From: Bradyrhizobium sp. S69
GTDB taxonomy: Bacteria; Pseudomonadota; Alphaproteobacteria; Rhizobiales; Xanthobacteraceae
Direction of reading: 5' to 3'
NCBI RefSeq assembly: GCF_009766005.1
Contig: NZ_LMUK01000024.1
Location: forward strand, 54,982-118,981
DNA: 64,000 bases
Shown here: positions 19,313 to 28,381 of the stretch, piece by piece
Numbering within the stretch: the first letter of the stretch is position 1
Layout: the number at the start of each line of letters is the position of its first letter
The notes under the pieces: generated by a model
Database searches by the model: none
Told to the model about the DNA's origin: nothing
What the model saw: only the letters and a program-made list of their open reading frames with translations
Position numbers and translations under genes: made by a program

Positions 19313-20169
19313 GATTCCGCTTCATCGAAGATCGGCGTGGCGACTACCCCGTGAGGGTCATGTGCGACGTGCTCGATGTCTCGCCGGCCGGCTATTATGC
19401 CTGGCGCTCGCGCCCGGAGAGCCAGCGATCATCCATCAATCGCGATCTCGTCGACGAGATCAAGCGGGTCCATCGTGACGTCGGCGGACGCTACGGCAGC
19501 CCGCGTATCCATGCCGAGCTGAAGGCCCAGGGCCGCGGGGTAAGCCGTGGTCGCATCGAGCGGCTGATGCGCCATCACAACATTCGCGCCATCATGGCAC
19601 GGCCCCGGCGGGTGTGGACGACCGACAGCTGCCACGACTTTCCGATCGCCCCGAACCTGATCAACCGCAACTTCACCGCCACCGCGCCGAACCGGGTCTG
19701 GCTCGCCGACATCACCTACGTCGAGACCGGTGAGGGCTGGCTCTATCTGGCCACGGTCCTGGATCTCTACAGCCGCAGGATCGTCGGCTGGGCGATGCAA
19801 GATCATTTGCGTGCCGACCTGCCATTGGCAGCATTGAAGATGGCCATCTCGGCGCAACGGCCCGAAGCCGGCCTGATCCACCATTCCGATCGGGGCGTGC
19901 AGTATGCCTCCGAGAGTTACCGCAAAGTGCTACGATCTGCAGGCTTCCAGGCATCGATGAGCCGCAAGGGCGACTGTTACGATAATGCCCCGATGGAAAG
20001 CTTCTTCCACACCCTCAAAACCGAACTCGTCCATCATCGTCAATATGCGACCCGGGCAGAAGCTAAACGGGATATTTTTGCCTATATCGAAGGCTTCTAC
20101 AATCGAACTCGGCGTCACTCCGCCATCAACTATATCAGCCCGATCGAGATGGAGCTAAAAGCAGTTTAA
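19309..20169 (+). CDS. IS3-family transposase OrfB (DDE integrase domain)
   Basis: A 286-residue catalytic part with an HTH_21 segment (KRVHRDVGGRYGSPRIHAEL) and an rve integrase core. The DDE residues are in WLADITYV, HHSDRGVQY and NAPMESFFHTLK. Its ATG overlaps the OrfA stop (ATGA). In this family the functional protein is usually the OrfA-OrfB fusion made by frameshifting upstream. Confidence 0.93.
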   Translation: MRFRFIEDRRGDYPVRVMCDVLDVSPAGYYAWRSRPESQRSSINRDLVDEIKRVHRDVGGRYGSPRIHAELKAQGRGVSRGRIERLMRHHNIRAIMARPRRVWTTDSCHDFPIAPNLINRNFTATAPNRVWLADITYVETGEGWLYLATVLDLYSRRIVGWAMQDHLRADLPLAALKMAISAQRPEAGLIHHSDRGVQYASESYRKVLRSAGFQASMSRKGDCYDNAPMESFFHTLKTELVHHRQYATRAEAKRDIFAYIEGFYNRTRRHSAINYISPIEMELKAV

Positions 20170-20199
20170 CCCTGTCCACTTTTTTGGGGGAAGATCATA

Positions 20200-20267
20200 G
20201 CCGCACGCACAGCGCTGAACACCATCCTTCGAGACGCGCGCAAGAGCGCGCTCCTCAGGATGACGGC
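20200..20267. repeat. Family A repeat, right half (interrupted by the insertion sequence)
   Basis: Continues GCCGCACGCACAGCGC... to CTCCTCAGGATGACGG, completing the repeat begun at 18885. The uninterrupted copy at 49810 reads the same across the join. Confidence 0.8.
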
Positions 20268-20278
20268 GGTGATGGGAT

Positions 20279-21619
20279 CTACGGCGGACAGATATACCCC
20301 GTTCCCGCTGGCGATTTGAAGCAGCCGACCGATTCGGGAATCACGTGCTTGGGCAGCCACAGCACCACGCTCGGAAAATAGATCGTAAAGCAGATCGTGA
20401 ACAGAAACACGACATAGATCGGCAGCGCGGCGCGCAGCGCCTTGCCGAAACTGACGCCGACGAATTTCGAGGCCATCAGCAGCACCAGCCCGTAAGGCGG
20501 CGTGATCAGTCCGAACGCCAGGGTCGCGATCAGCACCACGCCCATATGCACGCCATTGATGTCGCCGGCCTGGGTCAAGGCGTTCACCAACGGCATGAAG
20601 ATGATGATGGTCGGCACCGGCTCGATGAAATCGCCCACGATCGTGAACAGCAGCACCATCAGCAGCATGATCAGGTGCGGATCGTTGCCGGCGATCGAGG
20701 TGATGAAATCCGCGATCACGATGGCGCCGCGCAGATAGGCCAGCATCCAGCCGAAGGCGTTGGCGGCGCCGATGGTGATCAGCGGCAGCGAGAAGATCAG
20801 CCCGGCCAAGCAAAAATCGTACGGGATCTTGCGAAAATGCCCGCGATTAAGCGCGGGGATCACCACCGCGATGATGTACACCACCGCGACGACGCCGGCT
20901 TCGGTCGGCGTGAACCAGCCGGTGAGGATTCCCCCGAGCAGGATGACGGGGATCATCATCGGAAGCGCCGCATCTCCGGCTGCGAACGCTATTTGTCGCA
21001 TCGGCGCCCGCGGCTTGCTCAGGCCGGAGGGACCAAAGAAATAGCAATAGATCATCAGGCCGAAGCCGATCATGAAGCCTGGCACCACCCCCGCCATGAA
21101 CAGACCGGCGATCGAGACATTGCCGGTAGCGCCGTAGACGACGGCGGTGATGCTCGGCGGCACCAGCGCCGCGATGGTCGACGCCGAGGCGATGATGGCC
21201 GCGATAAAGGCCGGACTATAGCCCTCGCGTTTCATCGGCCCGCCCAGCGCACGGCTCATCACCGCGACATCGGCGGTGGTCGATCCCGACATTTCCGAGA
21301 AGAACATGCTGAAGACCACGACGACCTGCGACAGCCCGCCCCTGATGTGCCCGACCAGCGACAGCGACAGATTGGCGATGCGAACCACGACATTCGCCGA
21401 GCTCATGAGCTCGCCGACCAGAAGAAAGAACGGAATCGCCAGCAATGCCTCGGAATCGACGCCGTCAAAGATCTTCTGGATGATCGCGGCGAGCGACACG
21501 TCGGTCAGCATCGCGCCGACGAACACGCCCGCCATCAGCGAAAACGGCACCGGCACGCCGAGATAGCCGAAGAACAGGAAACAGAACGACATCAGCCCAA
21601 GGACCAGCGGTGCGCTCAC
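20279..21619 (-). CDS. TRAP transporter large permease subunit (DctM type)
   Basis: A 446-residue, roughly 12-segment permease that carries the substrate across the inner membrane in sodium- or proton-coupled TRAP transport. DctM hallmarks include GVPVPFSLMAG, FFSEMSGSTTADVAVMSRALGGPM and FTPTEAGVVAVVYII. The GTG start overlaps the stop of the small subunit gene (GTGA), so the two are translationally coupled. With the DctP gene and an upstream sugar-acid dehydratase on the same strand, the cargo is probably a sugar acid. Confidence 0.92.
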   Translation of the reverse strand: MSAPLVLGLMSFCFLFFGYLGVPVPFSLMAGVFVGAMLTDVSLAAIIQKIFDGVDSEALLAIPFFLLVGELMSSANVVVRIANLSLSLVGHIRGGLSQVVVVFSMFFSEMSGSTTADVAVMSRALGGPMKREGYSPAFIAAIIASASTIAALVPPSITAVVYGATGNVSIAGLFMAGVVPGFMIGFGLMIYCYFFGPSGLSKPRAPMRQIAFAAGDAALPMMIPVILLGGILTGWFTPTEAGVVAVVYIIAVVIPALNRGHFRKIPYDFCLAGLIFSLPLITIGAANAFGWMLAYLRGAIVIADFITSIAGNDPHLIMLLMVLLFTIVGDFIEPVPTIIIFMPLVNALTQAGDINGVHMGVVLIATLAFGLITPPYGLVLLMASKFVGVSFGKALRAALPIYVVFLFTICFTIYFPSVVLWLPKHVIPESVGCFKSPAGTGYICPP

Positions 21620-22203
21620 GGCTGCGTTCCCTTGGCGATGCCCGCATCGGCCGGTGGAATCAGGGGATCGTCATCCGGCGGCTCGGGGTGGTCAAATCCG
21701 TTGCGGATGCCGTTCACCAATTGCTCGATCGTAAACAAGGCGATCAGAATGCCGGACAGCGGGATCACCGCATAGAGCGAGGCGATCGGCGTGCCCGATG
21801 GCAGCCGGAAACTGCCAAAGCCCCTGAGATAATTGATATAGCCAAACCAGATCAGGCAAAACGAGACGCCGAGAACCACCAGCCGGATCAGGATCTCGAC
21901 GATCAGCCGTGGCGTGCCGTGCAACGCTTCGGAAATCGCGGTGAGATAAAGATGGTCGTTGCGCCGGGTCGCCACCGCAGCGCCAATGAAGATCGCATAG
22001 ATGAACAGCGTCGACGTCACCTCCTGCAGCCACAGCCAGGGATGGCCGATGGTGCGCGTCACGATGTCAGACATCACCGACAGCGAGAAGCCGAAGCACA
22101 GCGCGCCGCAGAGCATCATCAGCGCCAGCTCGAGCCTGTCGAGCCACCGCCATTTCAGGTGATGCTGCCGCTGCAGCACCAGTTTATCGGCGATGGTCAT
22201 CAT
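21616..22203 (-). CDS. TRAP transporter small permease subunit (DctQ type)
   Basis: A 195-residue protein with four membrane segments and the DctQ pattern WLWLQEVTSTLFIYAIFIGAAVATRRNDHLYL. It forms the membrane complex with DctM. The frame is open to 22248, but the upstream part runs into repeat sequence, so I take the ATG at 22203 (MMTIADKLVL) or the next ATG. The C-terminal tail is acidic and Pro-rich. Confidence 0.88.
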   Translation of the reverse strand: MMTIADKLVLQRQHHLKWRWLDRLELALMMLCGALCFGFSLSVMSDIVTRTIGHPWLWLQEVTSTLFIYAIFIGAAVATRRNDHLYLTAISEALHGTPRLIVEILIRLVVLGVSFCLIWFGYINYLRGFGSFRLPSGTPIASLYAVIPLSGILIALFTIEQLVNGIRNGFDHPEPPDDDPLIPPADAGIAKGTQP

Positions 22204-22255
22204 AAGGCACTCTCGCTCGTCGTCCCGGCGCAGTAGGCTGTGAAACAATCACCGA

Positions 22256-22363
22256 CGTCATCCTGAGGTGCGAGCCCTTGCGAGCCTCGAAGGATGGCCG
22301 CAACGCAGGGACTCGCGGCCATCCTTCGAGACGCGGCGAAGACGCCGCCCCTCAGGATGACGG
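22256..22363. repeat. Family A repeat (copy 3)
   Basis: An inverted repeat bounded by CGTCATCCTGAGG and CCTCAGGATGACGG, placed between the binding-protein gene and the small permease gene of the TRAP operon. Confidence 0.85.
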
Positions 22364-22423
22364 CCGAGGTAGCTTCACGGCCTCCTTCGCCGGGACGACG
22401 CGTGGAGATGGTCGCGCCCCGCC

Positions 22424-23425
22424 TCAGTTAATCGCCCGGATCAGGTTCTTGATCTTCTCGGCGTGCGGGCCGAGGTCCTTGGCGAGCTTGTCGAGATAGG
22501 GATCGGCGATCGCGAGGAAGCCCGATTTGTCGACATCGGTAACCACCTTCACGCCAATCGATTTGAGCTTCGCCTGCGACTGGTGCTCGAGCTCGATCGC
22601 CCTTGCCGGCTGTTTCTGGTTGACCTCATCGGCCGCGGTCTGGACCCATCCCTGCTGCTCGGGCGTCAGGCTGTTCCACAATTTGTCGCTGACCCAGATC
22701 AGGCTGTTATTGGCCTCGTGTTCGGTCATCGACAGCACCGGTGCGACTTCATAATGCTTGTTGGCGAGGTAAACATTGACGCCGTTCTCCGCGACATCCA
22801 CCACCCCGGTCTGCAACGACGTATAGACGCTGCCGAACGGCATATGCACGATCTGGGCGCCATAGGCCGGAAACATCGTGTCCTCGGTGGGCGTCGCCTG
22901 CACCCGCACCTTGAGGCCCTTCATATCCTCAATCTTCCTGATCTCGCGCTTGGAATACATATCGCGCAGACCCAGCGTCGACAACGCGATGACATGCGTG
23001 CCCTGCACGGTTTCCGCGATCATCGCCTTGACCGCCTTGGATACTTCGGGATCCGCGAGTGCCTTGACCAGATGGGCTTCGGAGCGGAACAGGAAGTGCA
23101 TCGACATCACGCCAGCCTGCGGCGATAGCGTCGCGGCGTTGGCCGACGACGAAATGGAGAATTCGACGTCGCCCGATTTCACCAGTTGCAGCACCTGCGG
23201 CTCCTGCCCAAGCTGGGCGCCGGGGTACTGGTCGATCAACATGGTGCCCTTGCTCAATTCCTTGAGCTTGTCGGCGAAAATATCGCCGACAATGCCATAG
23301 CCGGTGGTCTTCGGCTGATCATAGGCGAAACGATAATGCTTCACGTCCTGGGCGCTGGCGCCAAAGGCGAATGTGACGGCCGCGGTCGTAATAAGCCCGC
23401 GAATAATCCTTGCCGGAATATGCAT
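22424..23425 (-). CDS. TRAP transporter substrate-binding protein (DctP type)
   Basis: A 333-residue periplasmic solute receptor with a signal peptide (ITTAAVTFAFGASAQ, cut after SAQ). DctP features are GTMLIDQYPGAQLGQEPQVLQLVKSGDVEF and the substrate-carboxylate region DMKGLKVRVQATPTE, where the Arg of KVRVQ is the usual carboxylate ligand. A ribosome site (GGGGGAAACG) precedes the ATG. It delivers substrate to the two permease subunits encoded downstream. Confidence 0.92.
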   Translation of the reverse strand: MHIPARIIRGLITTAAVTFAFGASAQDVKHYRFAYDQPKTTGYGIVGDIFADKLKELSKGTMLIDQYPGAQLGQEPQVLQLVKSGDVEFSISSSANAATLSPQAGVMSMHFLFRSEAHLVKALADPEVSKAVKAMIAETVQGTHVIALSTLGLRDMYSKREIRKIEDMKGLKVRVQATPTEDTMFPAYGAQIVHMPFGSVYTSLQTGVVDVAENGVNVYLANKHYEVAPVLSMTEHEANNSLIWVSDKLWNSLTPEQQGWVQTAADEVNQKQPARAIELEHQSQAKLKSIGVKVVTDVDKSGFLAIADPYLDKLAKDLGPHAEKIKNLIRAIN

Positions 23426-23532
23426 CGTTTCCCCCTGTTATCATTTTGTTCGATCATCCCATCGGGGTCACGGGATTGTCAATTGAACAACAGAAGGTGG
23501 TCACGCAACGCATCTGCGAGATGTGACGCCGA

Positions 23533-23690
23533 TGTCATCATCCGCCAACGGGTCGCGCGAATGCGCGCCCGATGACAAGCTCCGGCGGATGATCCAGTAT
23601 ACCGCGACGCCTATATTTTACGCTGCCGCCTCGGAATACTGGATGCCCGCCTTCGCGGGCATGACGGTGGTGTGAAACAACGGCTTAGAG
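23533..23690. repeat. Non-coding repeats between the dehydratase and DctP genes
   Basis: Contains a family-G sequence (CAACGGGTCGCGCGAATGCG), shared with 47415-47470, followed by a second palindromic repeat around GGATGCCCGCCTTCGCGGGCATGAC. The sugar-acid dehydratase gene must be read through this before the transporter genes. Confidence 0.6.
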
Positions 23691-23700
23691 GTCGGGCTAT

Positions 23701-25419
23701 TTACTTCCCTTCGCCGCGCATAAAATCGAAGTCGCAACCTTCGTCGGCTTGCAGGATGGTCTCGTTGAACAGATGCGCGTAGCCGCGCTTGGCCCAATCC
23801 GGCGTCGTCGGAGCCGGCAGCGCCGCGCGGCGCTTGTCGAGTTCGGCGGCATCGACCAGGAGATCGATGCTGCGTTTGGCGACATCAAGCCGGATCATGT
23901 CGCCGTTGCGCACCAGCGCCAGCGGGCCGCCGACGGCGGATTCCGGCGTAATGTGCAGCACGATGGTGCCAAACGCCGTGCCGCTCATCCGCGCATCGGA
24001 AATCCGCACCATGTCCTTGATACCGGCACGCGCGAGTTTCCTCGGGATCGGCAGATAGCCGGCTTCCGGCATGCCCGGCGCGCCCTTGGGACCGGCGTTG
24101 CGCAGCACCAGCACGTCATCGGCATTGACGTCGAGTTCGGGATCGTCGACCCGCGCGGTCATGTCCTCGACGGATTCGAACACCACGGCGCGGCCAGTGT
24201 GCTGCAGCAACTTGGGGCTGGCCGCCGAATGCTTGATCACCGCGCCGCGCGGCGCCAGATTGCCATGCAGCACCGCCATCGCGCCTTCCGGCTTGATCGG
24301 GTTGGTGCGCGGCCGGATCGCATCCTGGCCCGGGACGTCCTCGGCGCCGGCGACGACATCGCGCAGCGTCTTGCCTTCGATGGTCCTGGCGTCGAGATCG
24401 ATCAGGTCGCCGAGTTGCGCCATCAGTTTCGGCACCCCGCCGGCATGATGGAAGTGCTCCATGTAATGCTCGCCCGACGGTTTGAGGTCGATCAACACCG
24501 GCACCTCGCGGCCGAGCTTGTCGAAACCTTCGAGGTCGATGCGATGCTTGGTGCGGTTGGCGATCGCGGTCAGATGGATCAGCCCGTTGGTCGAGCCGCC
24601 GATCGCCTGCAGCACGACCTGCGCGTTGCGAAACGAGGCCGCGGTCAGAAACTCGCTCGGGCGCGGTCCCTTCGCCTTGGCCATCGCCGCCGCAACCCTG
24701 CCGCTGGCCTCAGCCGAGCGAAAACGTTCGGCATGCGGCGCCGGGATGGTCGCGCTCATCGGCAGCGACAGGCCCAGCGTTTCGGTAATGCACGCCATGG
24801 TGGAGGCGGTGCCCATCACCATGCAGGTGCCGACCGACGGCGCGAGGCGGCCGTTGACCGCTTCGATCTCGACCTCGTCGATTTCACCGGCGCGGTATTT
24901 GCCCCACAGCCGGCGGCAATCGGTGCAGGCTCCGAGCACCTCGCCCTTGTGATGCCCGACCACCATCGGCCCGACCGGGATCACCACCGTCGGCAGATCG
25001 GCGCTCAGCGCCGCCATGATCTGCGCCGGCAAGGTCTTGTCGCAACCGCCGATCACGATCACCGAATCCATCGGCTGGGCGCGAATCATCTCCTCGGTAT
25101 CCATCGCCATCAGATTGCGCAGGTACATCGAGGTGGGATGCGAAAAGCTCTCGGCGATGGAGATGGTCGGAAACACCATCGGCATCGCGCCTGACAGCAT
25201 CACGCCGCGCTTCACCGCCTCGATGATCTGCGGCACGTTGCCATGGCACGGGTTGTAATCGCTGAAGGTGTTGGTGATGCCGACGATCGGCCGGTTCAGC
25301 GCGTCGTCGCTGTAACCCATCGCCTTGATGAAGGCCTTGCGCAAGAACAGCGAGAAGCCTGCATCGCCATAACTTGCCAGTCCCTTGCGCAGTCCGTCAG
25401 CCATTTTTTCGTTTCCCAT
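23701..25419 (-). CDS. IlvD/Edd-family sugar-acid dehydratase
   Basis: A 572-residue Fe-S dehydratase of the dihydroxy-acid/6-phosphogluconate dehydratase family. Cluster ligands are C58 (NPCHG), C126 (IGGCDKT) and C199 (VGTCMVMG). The subfamily that includes pentonate (L-arabinonate, D-xylonate) and hexonate dehydratases fits the start GLRKGLASYGDAGFSLFLRKAF better than IlvD proper. The product would be a 2-keto-3-deoxy sugar acid. It is the first gene of the leftward run with the TRAP transporter. An ATG at 25404 is an alternative start. Confidence 0.88.
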   Translation of the reverse strand: MGNEKMADGLRKGLASYGDAGFSLFLRKAFIKAMGYSDDALNRPIVGITNTFSDYNPCHGNVPQIIEAVKRGVMLSGAMPMVFPTISIAESFSHPTSMYLRNLMAMDTEEMIRAQPMDSVIVIGGCDKTLPAQIMAALSADLPTVVIPVGPMVVGHHKGEVLGACTDCRRLWGKYRAGEIDEVEIEAVNGRLAPSVGTCMVMGTASTMACITETLGLSLPMSATIPAPHAERFRSAEASGRVAAAMAKAKGPRPSEFLTAASFRNAQVVLQAIGGSTNGLIHLTAIANRTKHRIDLEGFDKLGREVPVLIDLKPSGEHYMEHFHHAGGVPKLMAQLGDLIDLDARTIEGKTLRDVVAGAEDVPGQDAIRPRTNPIKPEGAMAVLHGNLAPRGAVIKHSAASPKLLQHTGRAVVFESVEDMTARVDDPELDVNADDVLVLRNAGPKGAPGMPEAGYLPIPRKLARAGIKDMVRISDARMSGTAFGTIVLHITPESAVGGPLALVRNGDMIRLDVAKRSIDLLVDAAELDKRRAALPAPTTPDWAKRGYAHLFNETILQADEGCDFDFMRGEGK

Positions 25420-25539
25420 CTTCGTGCGTCCGCACTAAAGGAGCCCATAGAATTATTGTCAATATCGCCGGCCTCGCCAGGACTTTTCCGCCGCATTTAC
25501 TCGTCAGGGTAGAGCCTTGCGATTGCGAGGGACTAGCCC

Positions 25540-26118
25540 ATGAAACGCGTGCCTGTGTTGTCTTTGTTGATTTTGACGTATTTGGCATTTGATGGGAGCG
25601 CGCTTAAGGCCGCCAACGATCCCAGAGCCACGCAACTTACGTATGAGTCTTGGATCAAGGCATGTATCGCTGCAACCTGTTTCGTCTCAGCAGGGGCGCG
25701 GGGAGCATGTAATCCTTCCGGTGGTGTCATTTCAATCGTAACGGACGAAAAAGGCGTGAGCCTGTCCACCACTTTCGGAACAAAGGGCACACTTGAAGGC
25801 GCGATCAGTGCCCAGATCGATCAAGGCGAAACGATCCTGATTCCAAATCCGCAATGCACCGGGCTTGCTTGTTACGGCAAAACGCTAGTCGACAGCGGGT
25901 TGAGCGACCGCCTGAAGAAATCGCAAACAATCACCGTCGAGGCCACGGATTCCGCCCATCAAAAAATCAACCTTGTTTTTTCCCTCTCCGATTTTGCCAA
26001 GGCCTATGACGGACCCGCAGCCCCATTGCCCAAAGTTTTTGAAGAGACTAGCGAAAAACTGACAGAGGAACTGGCGAGGCGAGCGGAAGAACAAAAGAAG
26101 CTTGAATGTAAGGAGTAG
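25540..26118 (+). CDS. Invasion-associated locus B (IalB) family exported protein
   Basis: A 192-residue protein with a signal peptide (MKRVPVLSLLILTYLAFDGSALKA) and the IalB-like pattern: WIKACIAATCF near the mature N-terminus, paired cysteines (CNPSGG; CTGLACYGK) and VFSLSDFAKAYDGP near the end. IalB proteins are widespread in Rhizobiales and periplasmic; in Bartonella the founding member is linked to erythrocyte invasion, but no general biochemical role is settled. A charged helical C-terminus (EKLTEELARRAEEQKK) follows. The gene is isolated, and its base composition is noticeably lower in GC than its neighbours. Confidence 0.75.
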   Translation: MKRVPVLSLLILTYLAFDGSALKAANDPRATQLTYESWIKACIAATCFVSAGARGACNPSGGVISIVTDEKGVSLSTTFGTKGTLEGAISAQIDQGETILIPNPQCTGLACYGKTLVDSGLSDRLKKSQTITVEATDSAHQKINLVFSLSDFAKAYDGPAAPLPKVFEETSEKLTEELARRAEEQKKLECKE

Positions 26119-26128
26119 AGACCCAGCC

Positions 26129-26201
26129 TGGAATCCATAACTCCTGCAGGGAGTATGGATTCCGGGCCTGCGCGGCAAGTGCCGCGCATCCCGGAATGAC
26201 G
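26129..26201. repeat. Palindromic repeat after the IalB gene
   Basis: GGAATCCATAACTCC...GGAGTATGGATTCC followed by GCGCGGCAAGTGCCGCGC and CCCGGAATGACG. Two nested hairpins lie between convergent genes and may serve as a terminator. Confidence 0.6.
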
Positions 26202-26209
26202 AATCGTTA

Positions 26210-27028
26210 CTATTTCCAGTTCACGATTTTGCTGGCGTCGCCATCGAACTCCATGCCGCAAAACGCGCCGCCCTGGTAGAAATCGCCGACCGGATCGGGG
26301 CCGATCTTGGCCTGCTCGGCCATCGCATGCTCGCGAAAATCCTCTGCCCTGCCCGTCGGACGATAGCCGAGGTCGTAGGCGCGGTGATTGTCCCACCAGG
26401 AGCGCTCGTTATACGACGCGCCGTAAAACACCTCGAAATGGATGTCGGGATGATCGAGCCCGATACGGCACAATTGCACCAGATCTTCCGGCTTGAGCCA
26501 GATCGCCAGCCGCCGGTGATCCAGCGGCTTGTCGCCGAAATTGCCGATCCGGATGCAGGTGACGCCCAAGCCGTGCTTGTCGGCGTAGAGCGCGCCGACC
26601 GCCTCGCCGAACACCTTGCTGACGCCATAGCGGCTGTCCGGCCGCGGCTGCACGTCGGTTCCGATCCGGTGATGGCGTGGATAAAAGCCGACCGCGTGGT
26701 TCGAGGACGCGAATACGATGCGCTTGACGCCCTGCTTGCGCGCCGCCTCGAACAGATTGTAGCAGCCGATGATGTTGGATTGCAGGATGTTGTCCCAGGG
26801 ACCCTCGACCGAAAACCCGCCGAAATGCAGGATGCCGTCAACGCCCTCGCAGATCGCCTCGACCTGCGCGAGGTCGGACAAATCGGCCGCCTTGAATTTT
26901 TCGTTGGCACCGAGATCGGCGGGCGCCTTGAGGTCACTCAGCAGCAGGTCCGGATAGATCGGCGGCAGCAATTGGCGCAGGCTCGTGCCGATTCCCCCGG
27001 AAGCGCCGGTCATCAATATGCGTGGCAT
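26210..27028 (-). CDS. NAD-dependent epimerase/dehydratase-type protein, probable uronate dehydrogenase
   Basis: A 272-residue short-chain/extended SDR. The NAD-binding GASGGIG is at the N-terminus and the catalytic YxxxK is YGVSK in SRYGVSKVFGEAVG. The HFGGFSVEGPWDNILQSNIIG and SSNHAVGFYPRHH segments match uronate dehydrogenases, which oxidise D-galacturonate or D-glucuronate to the aldarolactone. That role fits the neighbours: lactonase (divergent), sugar-acid dehydratase, TRAP transporter and aldehyde dehydrogenase. Confidence 0.82.
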   Translation of the reverse strand: MPRILMTGASGGIGTSLRQLLPPIYPDLLLSDLKAPADLGANEKFKAADLSDLAQVEAICEGVDGILHFGGFSVEGPWDNILQSNIIGCYNLFEAARKQGVKRIVFASSNHAVGFYPRHHRIGTDVQPRPDSRYGVSKVFGEAVGALYADKHGLGVTCIRIGNFGDKPLDHRRLAIWLKPEDLVQLCRIGLDHPDIHFEVFYGASYNERSWWDNHRAYDLGYRPTGRAEDFREHAMAEQAKIGPDPVGDFYQGGAFCGMEFDGDASKIVNWK

Positions 27029-27175
27029 TTCATCCCTCTTGCGTGTGACTTGAAGCGAGTATGGCGCGGCGTCGGCGATGCGGCAAGCGACCCTGTAAAA
27101 GCAGATTTGCGGTCATCGGTCGACAATGATAGCACACCGAACCGCGAGGAAATCTGGCAACAACGAGAACAGCAA

Positions 27176-28144
<969 letters not shown>

Positions 28145-28202
28145 GCGCGCCCTCATCCGAGATAAGCACGCCGTCATCCTGAGAGCTGAAGCTATATCTC
28201 GG

Positions 28203-28306
28203 CCGTCATCCTGAGGAGCGGCCGCTTGGCCGCGTCTCGAAGGATGGCAACACGTGCGGCCATCCTTCGAGACGCCGCGCAAGGGCGCGGCTCCTCAGGA
28301 TGACGG
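28203..28306. repeat. Family A repeat (copy 4)
   Basis: Bounded by CGTCATCCTGAGGAGCGG and CTCCTCAGGATGACGG, with a truncated extra end (CGTCATCCTGAG) at about 28172. It lies between convergent genes. Confidence 0.85.
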
Positions 28307-28321
28307 CTGCAACTCACAAAA

Positions 28322-28362
28322 ACAAAACGCCGGAGCGGAAAATCATCCCGCTCCGGCGCTTT
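28322..28362 (-). terminator. Intrinsic terminator after the aldehyde dehydrogenase gene
   Basis: On the minus strand the hairpin CGCCGGAGCGG...CCGCTCCGGCG is followed by TTTTGTTTTT, just beyond the aldehyde dehydrogenase stop. The stem is perfect over 11 bp. This is the clearest intrinsic terminator in the window. Confidence 0.85.
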
Positions 28363-28381
28363 TGATTCAAACGCTTTGCGA

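Larger units (their letters stand above)
18930..20199 (+). mobile_element. IS3-family insertion sequence, complete
   Basis: An element of about 1.27 kb with two overlapping transposase frames. Imperfect ends match over 25 bases (about 18 identical): the left begins TGAACCTCCTCC and contains AGTGGACA at 18947-18954, and the right is the complement of TGATCTTCCCCC with AGTGGACA. It has split a family-A repeat. Left flank ...AAGGATGGC and right flank GCCGCACGC share only GC, so a clear 3-bp target duplication is not visible; either it was very short or one copy has mutated. Both frames are intact, so the element may be active or recent. Confidence 0.85.

Noticed and set aside
26327..27175. N-terminal extension of the SMP-30 lactonase frame
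   Set aside because: This part is antisense to the uronate-dehydrogenase-like gene; the propeller family starts near 27176.
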